DNA of 40,431 nucleotides from Curtobacterium sp. S6 (GTDB taxonomy: Bacteria > Actinomycetota > Actinomycetes > Actinomycetales > Micrococcaceae), in contig NZ_KL537415.1 of NCBI RefSeq assembly GCF_000710345.2, positions 1 through 40,431 of the forward strand. Direction: 5' to 3'. The notes under the pieces are model-generated. The model made no database searches. It had not been told where the DNA came from and saw nothing but the letters and a program-made list of their open reading frames with translations. A program made the position numbers and the translations under genes. This document shows positions 16,038 through 24,238 of the stretch, piece by piece. Position 1 is the first letter of the stretch, and every line of letters begins with the position of its first letter.

Positions 16038-17078
16038 ATGGGACTCATTGAAAATGTCGAGCGTGGCCTCGAAAAGGCTGTGCGAGGCGTCTTCAACGCG
16101 GGGTCGAGGAGCCGGATCGAACCGGTCGACGTCGCCAGTCGCTTGCGTTCCGAAATGGACAAGAAGTCCTACGCAATCGCCGAGGGCCGCACGATCGCGC
16201 CCAACGTGTTCACCATCGAATTTTCCGACGCCGACTTCCCCCGCGCCCAAGACTGGGGATACGAACTCGCCGAAGAACTCTGCGACGTCGCGATCCGCCA
16301 CGCCCGATCGCAGGGATACACGTTGCGAGGCGCCGTCCGCGTGACCTTCGCCCGCACCAAATCCGACGAGCTCCAAAAGGGCGAGTTCCTTGTCCTCTCC
16401 TCCCAGGAACGCTCCGGGGCGCGAGGACGCAATGGCGCGGCACCTTCCGGGGGCCAGCAGCACCGATACAACGGCGGCCAGGAGGGCGGGCGACGCCCCG
16501 AATCCGCCGTCGGCCAGCAAGCAACCAGCGTTCCCGCCGAATCCGATGGCCATGCCCGCGGATACGCGCCGGACTATGGTCATTCCTCGCCCGATGCCTC
16601 CTATGCGGCACCGGTTGCGGCGGCGGCCGCGTCGAGCAGTTCCTTGCCGAGCGGGTCCTCGAGAATCGCCCCGCGCGCCCCCGGCCGCCGCGGCCCGTCC
16701 CAGCGCCAGCCATCACCCGACGCAACCCAGGTCATGGACTCGACGGGCGGTCAACGCCCGCCGCACCGGGCGCAACCGAATTACAAGCCGGTGCTGGACA
16801 TCAATGGTCAGCGCTTCTCGATCCAGGCATCCTCGATCGTTCTCGGACGCTCCTCGGAAGCGGACATCACGATCGAAGACACCGGCGTATCCCGGCGCCA
16901 CCTCGAGATTCTCAACCAGGACGGCGTTTTCCTCGCGGTAGACCTCGGGTCGACCAACGGTTCCACCATCGACGGCGAACGACTGCGCGGCCGGCACGAA
17001 CTCGTGGACGGAACGGTCATTACAATGGGTCGAACCAAGATCACGTTCCGCCTGCTGACACCGAGGAGTAGTCACTAA
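16038..17078 (+). CDS. fhaA: FhaA: DUF3662 and FHA domain protein
   Basis: The 346-residue protein has the DUF3662 N-terminal domain (about 1-120, MGLIENVERGLEKAVRGVF...RIEPVDVASRLRSEMD). A disordered Gly/Pro/Ser/Gln-rich middle follows, then a C-terminal FHA domain (about 255-345). The FHA phosphothreonine-binding residues are visible in ILGRSSEADITIEDTGVSRRHLEIL and DLGSTNGSTIDGERL. In mycobacteria FhaA is a substrate of PknB and binds the phosphorylated flippase-like protein MviN, controlling peptidoglycan precursor flow at the membrane; the same role is inferred here. AGGAGG precedes the ATG by 5 bases. The stop shares one base with the fhaB start (TAATG). It is the first gene of the conserved kinase operon. 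Confidence 0.95.
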   Translation: MGLIENVERGLEKAVRGVFNAGSRSRIEPVDVASRLRSEMDKKSYAIAEGRTIAPNVFTIEFSDADFPRAQDWGYELAEELCDVAIRHARSQGYTLRGAVRVTFARTKSDELQKGEFLVLSSQERSGARGRNGAAPSGGQQHRYNGGQEGGRRPESAVGQQATSVPAESDGHARGYAPDYGHSSPDASYAAPVAAAAASSSSLPSGSSRIAPRAPGRRGPSQRQPSPDATQVMDSTGGQRPPHRAQPNYKPVLDINGQRFSIQASSIVLGRSSEADITIEDTGVSRRHLEILNQDGVFLAVDLGSTNGSTIDGERLRGRHELVDGTVITMGRTKITFRLLTPRSSH

Positions 17079-17578
17079 TGGCCTCAGAGCTGACCGTCAC
17101 ACTCCTCAGGTTCGGATTCCTGGCCCTGCTGTGGGTATTCATCTTCGTCATCCTCGCCGGGCAACGGCGTGATCTCGGCATCGGTCAAACGTTGCGATTC
17201 ACGTCCTTGCCCGGGCGGAAGAAGAAAAAGCAGGCCGCGACCCAGAGCGCGGCCGCCACCGGCCCTCAGAAGCAACAGGCCCCCAAACGTCCTAGTCAGC
17301 TCTCCATTATCGAGGGTCCCGGCTCGGGTACGACCCTGGAAATCGGCGCCTCTCCCGTGATGCTCGGTCGCGCCCCGGACTGCACCCTGCCCCTCGACGA
17401 CGACTACTGCTCCGGTCACCACGCCCGCCTGTTCCCGCAGGGGTCCCGCTGGTTCTTGGAAGACCTCGGGTCCACCAACGGCACCTTCGTGAAAGGCCAA
17501 CGCCTCACCCGGGCGACCCTCATCGAACCCGGCGTCCCGTTCACCACCGGTAGAACCGTCCTCGAGTTGAGGCCCTGA
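17078..17578 (+). CDS. fhaB: FhaB/FipA: membrane-anchored FHA domain protein
   Basis: The 166-residue protein starts with one membrane segment (about 8-27, LLRFGFLALLWVFIFVILAG), then a Lys/Ala/Gln-rich linker and a C-terminal FHA domain (about 78-165). The phosphopeptide-binding signature is seen in VMLGRAPDCTLPLDDDYCSGHHARLF and DLGSTNGTFVKGQRL. In mycobacteria FhaB (FipA) links kinase signalling to the divisome. The start codon overlaps the fhaA stop and the pstP ATG follows 5 bases after its stop, so it is surely in the operon. A Thr substrate site for PknA/B may lie in the linker, but none was identified. Confidence 0.93.
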   Translation: MASELTVTLLRFGFLALLWVFIFVILAGQRRDLGIGQTLRFTSLPGRKKKKQAATQSAAATGPQKQQAPKRPSQLSIIEGPGSGTTLEIGASPVMLGRAPDCTLPLDDDYCSGHHARLFPQGSRWFLEDLGSTNGTFVKGQRLTRATLIEPGVPFTTGRTVLELRP

Positions 17579-17583
17579 CCTCG

Positions 17584-19446
17584 ATGAGCATCGCCTTCCG
17601 CTACGCAGCGCGCTCCGATACGGGGCGGGTCCGCAGTAAAAACGACGATTCCGCCTACGCGGGTCGATACCTGGCCGTGGTCGCAGACGGCATGGGCGGC
17701 CACGTCGGCGGAAACGTCGCGTCCGCTTCGACGGTTCTGGACCTCACCCCGCTGGACCGTAGCGACTACGACGGCGACGCCGGAACCTTCCTGGCCGACG
17801 AAATCCAGACGGCGAACATCATTCTGAACCAGCTCGTCGAGCTGAACCCCCTTCTGGCCGGCATGGGAACCACCTGCACGGCGTTGCTGGTCGACGGCGA
17901 CGAACTCGAGCTGGCCCACATCGGCGACTCCCGCGCCTATCGGTTGCGCGGCGACGAGCTGGAACAGATCACCACGGACCACACCTTCGTCCAACGCCTG
18001 GTGGAAGAAGGCAGGCTGAGGCCCGAGGAAGCGGAAAACCACCCCCACAAGAACGTCATCATGCGAGTACTGGGCGACACCGACGCTTCCCCCGAGCTCG
18101 AGCTCAAGCGGGTCGACGCCCAGGTCGGCGACCGGTGGTTGCTGTGCTCGGACGGGCTCTCCGGAGTGGTTTCGGACGAGGTCATCAAGTCCCTCCTCGG
18201 GTCTTCGAACGACCTCCAACAGATTTGCGAGTCCCTCGTCGAGCTGACCCTCGACGGAGGGGCACCCGACAACGTGACCGTCGCGATCGTCGAGGTCAAC
18301 GAAGCAGCCAGCCTGGCCAACGCCGTCACGAGCCGCATGGACGCCGTCGGGCGGGATAGCCGGGCGGACGAGCACCCCCAGGGCGTCTCCGAGGAGCCCC
18401 AGCCGGAGGGCCTGCCTGCCAGCGCGGGCGTTTCCGCCGTGGACGACGCAGGCAACGACGTGCGCAATGCGGACCACGAGTGGCCCAAGTTCCTCGACGA
18501 GGACGAAGCCTCTACCCCGCCCTGGAAGGAGAGCCCGTCCGAGGACGACGCCTCCGGCAGTCCCAGCCAGGAGCCAGACCAGCACGACGAACACCCCGAG
18601 GATTCCGCGGATTCCGAGGATCCCGTCCGAGCGCCCTGGCGCCGTCGCCTTCCTCGCCACAACGGCGAGAAGCCGGCACACACCCTGCGTCACGGTCGCT
18701 GGCGTGGCGATTCGTTCTCGGACTCGGTGCTCAACGCCATGACCCAGCGCTCGGGCATGGACCTCGACGAAGCCCGGCAGCAGGTCGAAAGCTCCGCGTC
18801 GATCCTCCGGCGAGAGCTCGCAGAACGCCCGCACCTGCTGGTCGGCGCCGCGGCCTCGGCAACGCATACCGGCCAGATCCCCACCGTCACCGACTCGACC
18901 GTGCAGCGACGGGCGACGCTCGCCCGCACCACGTCGATCGATTCCGACGACGGCGAGGAGATTCCCGACGAGCTCCTCGAAGAGATGGACACCCCAGACC
19001 ACCGCAGAAAGCGGCGCTGGGGGCTGACCGCTTTCATTTGGGCCTTCATCGTGGTTCTCCTGGCCGGGGCGGCATGGGCCGGTCTCACGTGGGTGAACAA
19101 CCAGTACTACGTGGGCGTCAACGACGGCAAGGTCGCGATCTACCGCGGCGTGGACCAGTCCCTCGGCCCGATCCACCTCAACAGCATCGAGCAGGACACC
19201 GACATCAAGGTCAAGGACCTCCCCGAATACTCGAAGAGCCGGGTCACCAGCGGAATCCACGCGGACTCCGTCAAGGACGCGCAACGTATCGTCTCGGATC
19301 TCGGGCTCGACAAGCAGCCCAACGGCCCGCAGCCGACGCCGCACGGCACGGTCTCAAATGCGGGGCCATCAGATGAAAATTCGTCCGATTCCGGCAATGA
19401 TGGACAGAAGCCCAGCTCAAGTGGTTCAGGAGGGGACGGTCAATGA
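17584..19446 (+). CDS. pstP: PstP: membrane PP2C-type Ser/Thr phosphatase
   Basis: The 620-residue protein carries a PP2C catalytic domain (about 1-240) with the metal-binding motifs RSKNDDSA, VVADGMGGH, LAHIGDSRAYRL, LLCSDGLSG and GAPDNVTV. It removes phosphate from PknA/PknB and their substrates. One membrane segment lies at about 480-500 (LTAFIWAFIVVLLAGAAWAGL), followed by an outside domain of about 120 residues ending in a Ser/Gly/Asp tail. The acidic linker between catalytic domain and membrane is about 240 residues, far longer than the roughly 60 I recall for mycobacterial PstP, and includes a conserved-looking helical stretch (LDEARQQVESSASILRREL). The stop overlaps the rodA start (ATGA). 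Confidence 0.95.
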   Translation: MSIAFRYAARSDTGRVRSKNDDSAYAGRYLAVVADGMGGHVGGNVASASTVLDLTPLDRSDYDGDAGTFLADEIQTANIILNQLVELNPLLAGMGTTCTALLVDGDELELAHIGDSRAYRLRGDELEQITTDHTFVQRLVEEGRLRPEEAENHPHKNVIMRVLGDTDASPELELKRVDAQVGDRWLLCSDGLSGVVSDEVIKSLLGSSNDLQQICESLVELTLDGGAPDNVTVAIVEVNEAASLANAVTSRMDAVGRDSRADEHPQGVSEEPQPEGLPASAGVSAVDDAGNDVRNADHEWPKFLDEDEASTPPWKESPSEDDASGSPSQEPDQHDEHPEDSADSEDPVRAPWRRRLPRHNGEKPAHTLRHGRWRGDSFSDSVLNAMTQRSGMDLDEARQQVESSASILRRELAERPHLLVGAAASATHTGQIPTVTDSTVQRRATLARTTSIDSDDGEEIPDELLEEMDTPDHRRKRRWGLTAFIWAFIVVLLAGAAWAGLTWVNNQYYVGVNDGKVAIYRGVDQSLGPIHLNSIEQDTDIKVKDLPEYSKSRVTSGIHADSVKDAQRIVSDLGLDKQPNGPQPTPHGTVSNAGPSDENSSDSGNDGQKPSSSGSGGDGQ

Positions 19447-20939
19447 GCACTCAGACTCACACCGCGCAGAGCACCGACCCCGACGTCACGGACGAGCCGC
19501 AGGTCCCCAAACCCCGCCGATTCTTTGAACTGGTGTTGTTGGTCATCTCGTGGATCGTCGGCATCGGGGCCATGTGCCTCGTCGACCTGGACCGAGTCGC
19601 GGCCGGAGACGGACACATCATCGGCGCGGGCCTGGTGCTCGTGCTGGGATCGCTCCTGATCCACGTGATCCTGCACGTCAAGGCCAAATACGCCGACCCG
19701 TTCATCCTCCCGATCGTCGTCGTGCTCAACGGCATCGGCCTGACCATGATCTACCGGATCGACCTCACGACGTCGTCGTCGGTCATCGGCTCGCAGACGG
19801 CCTGGAGCGCCGTGGCCATGGTCGCCTGCGCCGCGGCGCTGTGGTTCCTGACGAACCATCGATTGCTGCTGCGCGTGACCTACATCAGCCTCGCGGCGTC
19901 GATCTTCCTCCTGTTGCTTCCGCTCCTCCCGGGCCTCGGCCAGGAGATCAACGGCGCCCGCATCTGGATCGCCGTCGGCGGCAGAACCTTCCAGCCGGGT
20001 GAGATCGCCAAGATCACCCTCGCCATATTCTTCGCCGGCTATCTTTCCGCCAACCGGGACCTGATCCTGCTGGCCGGCAAGAAGATCGGCAAGGTCCGCC
20101 TGCCTCGCTTCCGCGACTTCGCGCCCATGTTCGTCGCCTGGCTCGTGAGCATCGGCGTCCTGGTGGTCCAACACGACCTTGGCTCGGCGATCCTCTTCTT
20201 CGGCCTGTTCCTGGCGATGCTGTACCTGGCGACCAACCGGCTGACGTGGGTTGTGCTGGGCCTGGTGCTGGTCGCCATCGGCGCTTTCCTGGCCTACAAG
20301 ACCATCAGCCACGTGACCGTACGCATCGATTCCTGGTTGCACGCGTTCGATCCGGCGGTCTACAACCAGCAGATGGGCGGATCCGGGCAGATCGTCCAGG
20401 GGCTGTTCGGCCTGGCGTCCGGCGGCCTCTTCGGGCGCGGTCTCGGTAACGGCCGACCAGACCTGGTCTCCTTCGCGAACTCGGACATGATCATCACCGC
20501 CATCGGCGAGGAGATTGGGCTCCTCGGACTCGGTGCGGTGCTCATGCTCTTCCTGTTGCTCGTGACCCGCGGTTTCCGCGCCGCGATCGGCACTCCCGAC
20601 GCCTTCGGCAAGCTCCTCGCGGCCGGGCTCTCCGCCGCGATGGTCCTTCAGCTGTTCGTCGTGGTCGGGGGCGTGACCCGCATGATCCCCCTGACCGGCC
20701 TGACGACCCCGTTCATGTCGGCCGGCGGCTCCTCGTTGCTGGCCAACTGGATCATCGTCGGGTTGCTCCTGGCGATCTCTCACTCGGCTCGTTCCCCCCG
20801 CGTGGTCAACGACGACGCGCAGAACGAGCAGATCGCCGATACCGGCGAGCTGGGCGCCACGGCGGCCATCTCCCGGCTCGGCAAACCCACTCATGAGGAA
20901 ACTGCTTCTTCCCCACATTCAGCAGGAGGTCACTCGTGA
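19443..20939 (+). CDS. rodA: RodA: SEDS peptidoglycan glycosyltransferase
   Basis: This 498-residue SEDS protein (FtsW/RodA/SpoVE) polymerises lipid II into glycan strands during elongation. About ten membrane segments are visible. Family signatures include GARIWIAVGGRTFQPGEIAKI (about 178-198), VLVVQHDLGSAILFFG with the catalytic-type Asp (about 246), and the C-terminal GLTTPFMSAGGSSLLANW (about 420-437). Its position between pstP and pbpA matches other actinobacteria, where RodA works with the class B PBP encoded next. It overlaps pstP by 4 bases and pbpA by 4 bases, showing translational coupling. The N- and C-terminal tails are hydrophilic, possibly kinase targets; that part is inference. 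Confidence 0.95.
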   Translation: MSTQTHTAQSTDPDVTDEPQVPKPRRFFELVLLVISWIVGIGAMCLVDLDRVAAGDGHIIGAGLVLVLGSLLIHVILHVKAKYADPFILPIVVVLNGIGLTMIYRIDLTTSSSVIGSQTAWSAVAMVACAAALWFLTNHRLLLRVTYISLAASIFLLLLPLLPGLGQEINGARIWIAVGGRTFQPGEIAKITLAIFFAGYLSANRDLILLAGKKIGKVRLPRFRDFAPMFVAWLVSIGVLVVQHDLGSAILFFGLFLAMLYLATNRLTWVVLGLVLVAIGAFLAYKTISHVTVRIDSWLHAFDPAVYNQQMGGSGQIVQGLFGLASGGLFGRGLGNGRPDLVSFANSDMIITAIGEEIGLLGLGAVLMLFLLLVTRGFRAAIGTPDAFGKLLAAGLSAAMVLQLFVVVGGVTRMIPLTGLTTPFMSAGGSSLLANWIIVGLLLAISHSARSPRVVNDDAQNEQIADTGELGATAAISRLGKPTHEETASSPHSAGGHS

Positions 20940-22378
20940 ACCAGGCCATTCGAAGGACGTGGCTCGCAGCGGCGGGAGTTTTCATTCTGCTCGTCGGGTC
21001 GCTGACCTACGTCCAATACATCCACGCCGATGCGCTGGAATCCAGCCCGTGGAACAGCCGCCAGCTCTACGACCAGTACGGTTCGGCGCGTGGTTCGATC
21101 CTGGTCAACGGTTCCCCGATCGCCCAGTCGGTGCCGACCGACGACAGCTTCGGCTACCAGCGGCAGTACTCCCAGACCGATGAGTACGCCGCCCTGACCG
21201 GGTACTTCTCCATGGTCTACGGTTCAACCGGCCTGGAGTCCGCCCTCAACGACGAGCTCTCCGGCAAGTCGGACTCGCAGTTCTACGACCGCATTGCCCA
21301 GATGTTCTCGAATCAGGACACCCACGGCGCCTCGGTCGAGCTGACCATCGACCCCAAGCTGCAGGCCAAGGCCACCGAGCTATTGCAGGGCCACAAGGGT
21401 TCCATCGTTGCGATGAACCCGAAGACCGGTGAGATCAAGGCGATGGCCTCGTCGCCGAGCTACGATCCCAATCAGCTCTCGGCCCACGACTCGCAGTCCG
21501 TGATTCAGGCGTACTCCGAGCTGAACCAGGATCAGAATAAGCCCCTGTTCAATCGGTCGATCGGCGGGGATCTCTACGCCCCCGGATCGACCTTCAAGAT
21601 CATGGACGCGGTGGCGGCCCTGGAATCCGGCAAGTACACCAAGGATTCGACCATCGACAATCCCCAGAACCTCCCGCTGCCGGGAACCAACACGACCCTT
21701 CCGAACTATGTGAACGGTCAGTGCTCGACCCGAGACAAGGCATCCATCCAATGGGCTCTGGAACAGTCGTGCAACACCCCGTTCGCCCAGATCGCAATGG
21801 ACCTGGGGGAGGATAAGATTGCCAAGACGGCTCAGAATTTCGGATACGGACAAAAACTCAATGTTCCGATGAGCGTCACTCCGTCCAACTTCCCCAGTGG
21901 CATGTCCAAGAGCGAGCTAGCGTTGTCTTCGATCGGTCAGTATGACGTCAAAACCACCCCTCTGCAGGTGGCCATGATGTCGTCCGCCATCGCCAATAAC
22001 GGCGTCCAGATGAAACCGAACATGATCAAGACCGTTCGGTCCAATAGCCTCAGCACCCTGTACGATTTCTCCGCCGAACAGTTGCGCCAATCGACGTCGC
22101 CCGACGTCGCCCACCAGGTTCGCGATTGGATGGTCAATGACGTCGACAACGGCATCGCCTCCGGCGCCAAGGTCGACGGCACGAAGGTCGCCGGCAAGAC
22201 CGGAACCGCGGAGACCGGCACGGACGGAAGCAACGAGGCGTGGTTCACCGGATTCGCCCCGGCGGACGATCCCGAGCTGGCTGTTGCTATTGTCTATGAA
22301 GACGTAGACGCGGTCACCGGCGCCCAGTTGACGAGCCCCGGAGCCAAGCAACTCTTTGAGGCGGTGTTGAATCAGTGA
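20936..22378 (+). CDS. pbpA: PbpA: class B penicillin-binding protein (transpeptidase)
   Basis: The 480-residue protein crosslinks peptidoglycan and is the partner of RodA. An N-terminal membrane anchor (about 8-28, [19 protein letters not shown]) is followed by a short dimerisation-like region and the transpeptidase domain. All three active-site motifs are present: STFK with the acylated serine (about 218), SCN (about 278) and KTGTAE (about 421). There is no transglycosylase domain, so it depends on a SEDS polymerase. The start is a GTG overlapping the rodA stop, and its stop overlaps the pknA GTG start. Size and order match the mycobacterial pbpA of the same operon. Confidence 0.95.
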   Translation: MNQAIRRTWLAAAGVFILLVGSLTYVQYIHADALESSPWNSRQLYDQYGSARGSILVNGSPIAQSVPTDDSFGYQRQYSQTDEYAALTGYFSMVYGSTGLESALNDELSGKSDSQFYDRIAQMFSNQDTHGASVELTIDPKLQAKATELLQGHKGSIVAMNPKTGEIKAMASSPSYDPNQLSAHDSQSVIQAYSELNQDQNKPLFNRSIGGDLYAPGSTFKIMDAVAALESGKYTKDSTIDNPQNLPLPGTNTTLPNYVNGQCSTRDKASIQWALEQSCNTPFAQIAMDLGEDKIAKTAQNFGYGQKLNVPMSVTPSNFPSGMSKSELALSSIGQYDVKTTPLQVAMMSSAIANNGVQMKPNMIKTVRSNSLSTLYDFSAEQLRQSTSPDVAHQVRDWMVNDVDNGIASGAKVDGTKVAGKTGTAETGTDGSNEAWFTGFAPADDPELAVAIVYEDVDAVTGAQLTSPGAKQLFEAVLNQ

Positions 22379-24228
22379 GGCCCTCATCCTCGACGACCCT
22401 TGGTGGTCGCTACGGCCTGACCGAACGCATCGCCGTCGGCGGTATGGGCGAGGTCTGGAAGGCCAAGGACAAAGTCCTCGGCCGAATCGTCGCCGTCAAA
22501 ATCCTCAAGGAGGAATACACCGGTGACCCGGGCTTCCTCGAGCGTTTCCGCGCCGAGGCCCGCCACACGGCATTGCTGAATCACCCTGGCGTCGCCAACG
22601 TCTTCGACTACGGCGAGGAAGAGGGCTCGGCTTACCTGGTCATGGAGCTCGTCCCGGGCGAGCCGCTGTCGAACATCATCGAGCGGGAAAAGACCCTGCC
22701 GGCGGACCGGACCCTCAACATCATCGCGCAGACGGCCCGCGCCCTCGCGGCCGCCCACGCCCAGGGGCTCGTGCACCGCGACGTCAAGCCCGGCAACATC
22801 ATGATCACGCCGGACAACCGCGTGAAGGTGACCGACTTCGGCATCGCCCGCCTGGCGGACCAGGTTCCGCTGACCGCCACCGGCCAGGTCATGGGCACCG
22901 CCCAGTACTTGGCCCCGGAACAGGCCACCGGGCAGACCGCCACGGCGTCCTCGGACCTCTACTCGCTCGGCATCATCGGCTACGAGTGCCTCGCGGGGAA
23001 GCGTCCGTTCACCGGAGAGTCCCAGATCGCGATCGCGTTGGCCCAGGTCAACGACCCGCCGCCGCCGCTACCCAAGTCGGTTCCGGTTCCTGCGCAGGCC
23101 ATGATCATGTGCCTGTTGTCCAAGGACCCGGCGCAACGACCCGCTAACGCCACGACGCTCGCCAGCGGCGTGGACGCCATCCGCCGCAACGACCTCAAGG
23201 CCGCGGTCAAGGCCGTCCCCGGCTTGTCGACCTACCTGCCGATGAGCACGGACACCGGCCAGACGCAGCCGGTCACGGCGCCCACGGAGGCCATGACCGG
23301 CGGGGACGGTTCAAAGCAGTTTGGATCCGGCGCCTCCGCCGCGGGGTATCAGACCCAGCCCACGACCTCCCAGTTGCCGGCCGTCGGAGAACCCCGGTCC
23401 CTGAAGTATCAGGGCGACTACTCCGATTCGGCCGACGCCAAGACGTCCAAAGGCTCGGCCGTCTGGAAGTGGCTCGTGCCGGTCCTCGTGCTGTTGCTCG
23501 CGGTCGGGCTGGGCATCTGGTGGATCGTCCAGTCGGGCTCCGACACGGGCGCCTCGGCCTCTCCGGGAAGCAACGGCACCGTCTCCTCGGCGCCGTCCAC
23601 GACCTCCTCATCCCAGGCCAGCTCCGGGTCGAGCTCCAGCTCGAGCAAAATGGTCTCGGTGGATGTCAGCAAGTACAAGGGGAAGAAGCTCGACGACGTC
23701 GTCTCCCAGCTCGCCAGCCTGGGGCTGACCGTGCGTTCGGAGGGCCAGAATTCATCCGAGGCGGAGAACTCCGTGCTCGATGTCTCCCCGAGCGGGCAGG
23801 TGGCCGAAGGCTCCAACGTGACCGTCGTGTATTCGACGGGCCCGGAATCCGTTTCGTTGCCGGGCTCCATGGTCGGCAAGGACGCGGATTCGGTGATTCA
23901 GGAGATCACCAAGCTGGGTGTCAACGTGACCCGTCACGAGCAGCCCTCGGACGAGCAGTCCTCCGGCAAGGTCATCCGCACCTCGCCGGCGGAAGGCGCC
24001 AAGGTCACCGTGGGATCCAACGTGGACGTGTACGTCTCGACGGGATCCGACTCGGCGTCCTCCCCGACGTCGACCCCCAGCCCCTCGCAGACGGCGACGC
24101 CCGCGCCAACGCAGACCAACACTCCCGCACCATCGCAATCCGTTCCCCAGAGCGAAGGTCTGAACCAAGAATCATCGAATCAACAGGGTGATAACGCCGA
24201 AGGCAACACCCCCAGCTCCAACGGGTGA
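22375..24228 (+). CDS. pknA: PknA-type Ser/Thr kinase with two PASTA domains
   Basis: The 617-residue protein starts at a GTG overlapping the pbpA stop. The kinase domain (about 10-275) shows the Gly loop [18 protein letters not shown] (ATP-binding Lys), [10 protein letters not shown] (catalytic loop) and DFGIAR. A membrane segment lies at about 365-386 ([20 protein letters not shown]). After a Ser-rich stretch come two PASTA domains (about 425-490 and 492-560), then a Ser/Thr/Pro/Gln-rich tail. PASTA domains bind muropeptides or lipid II. Mycobacterial PknA has none, so this kinase may sense the wall itself. By position it is PknA; by architecture it resembles PknB. It probably phosphorylates cell-shape and division proteins. 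Confidence 0.92.
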   Translation: MRPSSSTTLGGRYGLTERIAVGGMGEVWKAKDKVLGRIVAVKILKEEYTGDPGFLERFRAEARHTALLNHPGVANVFDYGEEEGSAYLVMELVPGEPLSNIIEREKTLPADRTLNIIAQTARALAAAHAQGLVHRDVKPGNIMITPDNRVKVTDFGIARLADQVPLTATGQVMGTAQYLAPEQATGQTATASSDLYSLGIIGYECLAGKRPFTGESQIAIALAQVNDPPPPLPKSVPVPAQAMIMCLLSKDPAQRPANATTLASGVDAIRRNDLKAAVKAVPGLSTYLPMSTDTGQTQPVTAPTEAMTGGDGSKQFGSGASAAGYQTQPTTSQLPAVGEPRSLKYQGDYSDSADAKTSKGSAVWKWLVPVLVLLLAVGLGIWWIVQSGSDTGASASPGSNGTVSSAPSTTSSSQASSGSSSSSSKMVSVDVSKYKGKKLDDVVSQLASLGLTVRSEGQNSSEAENSVLDVSPSGQVAEGSNVTVVYSTGPESVSLPGSMVGKDADSVIQEITKLGVNVTRHEQPSDEQSSGKVIRTSPAEGAKVTVGSNVDVYVSTGSDSASSPTSTPSPSQTATPAPTQTNTPAPSQSVPQSEGLNQESSNQQGDNAEGNTPSSNG

Positions 24229-24238
24229 TGGAAACTCT

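Noticed and set aside
17416-19344. Long open frame (642 codons) on the minus strand opposite pstP
   Set aside because: It is the antisense of a well recognised PP2C gene; its product matches nothing and long antisense frames are expected at this G+C.
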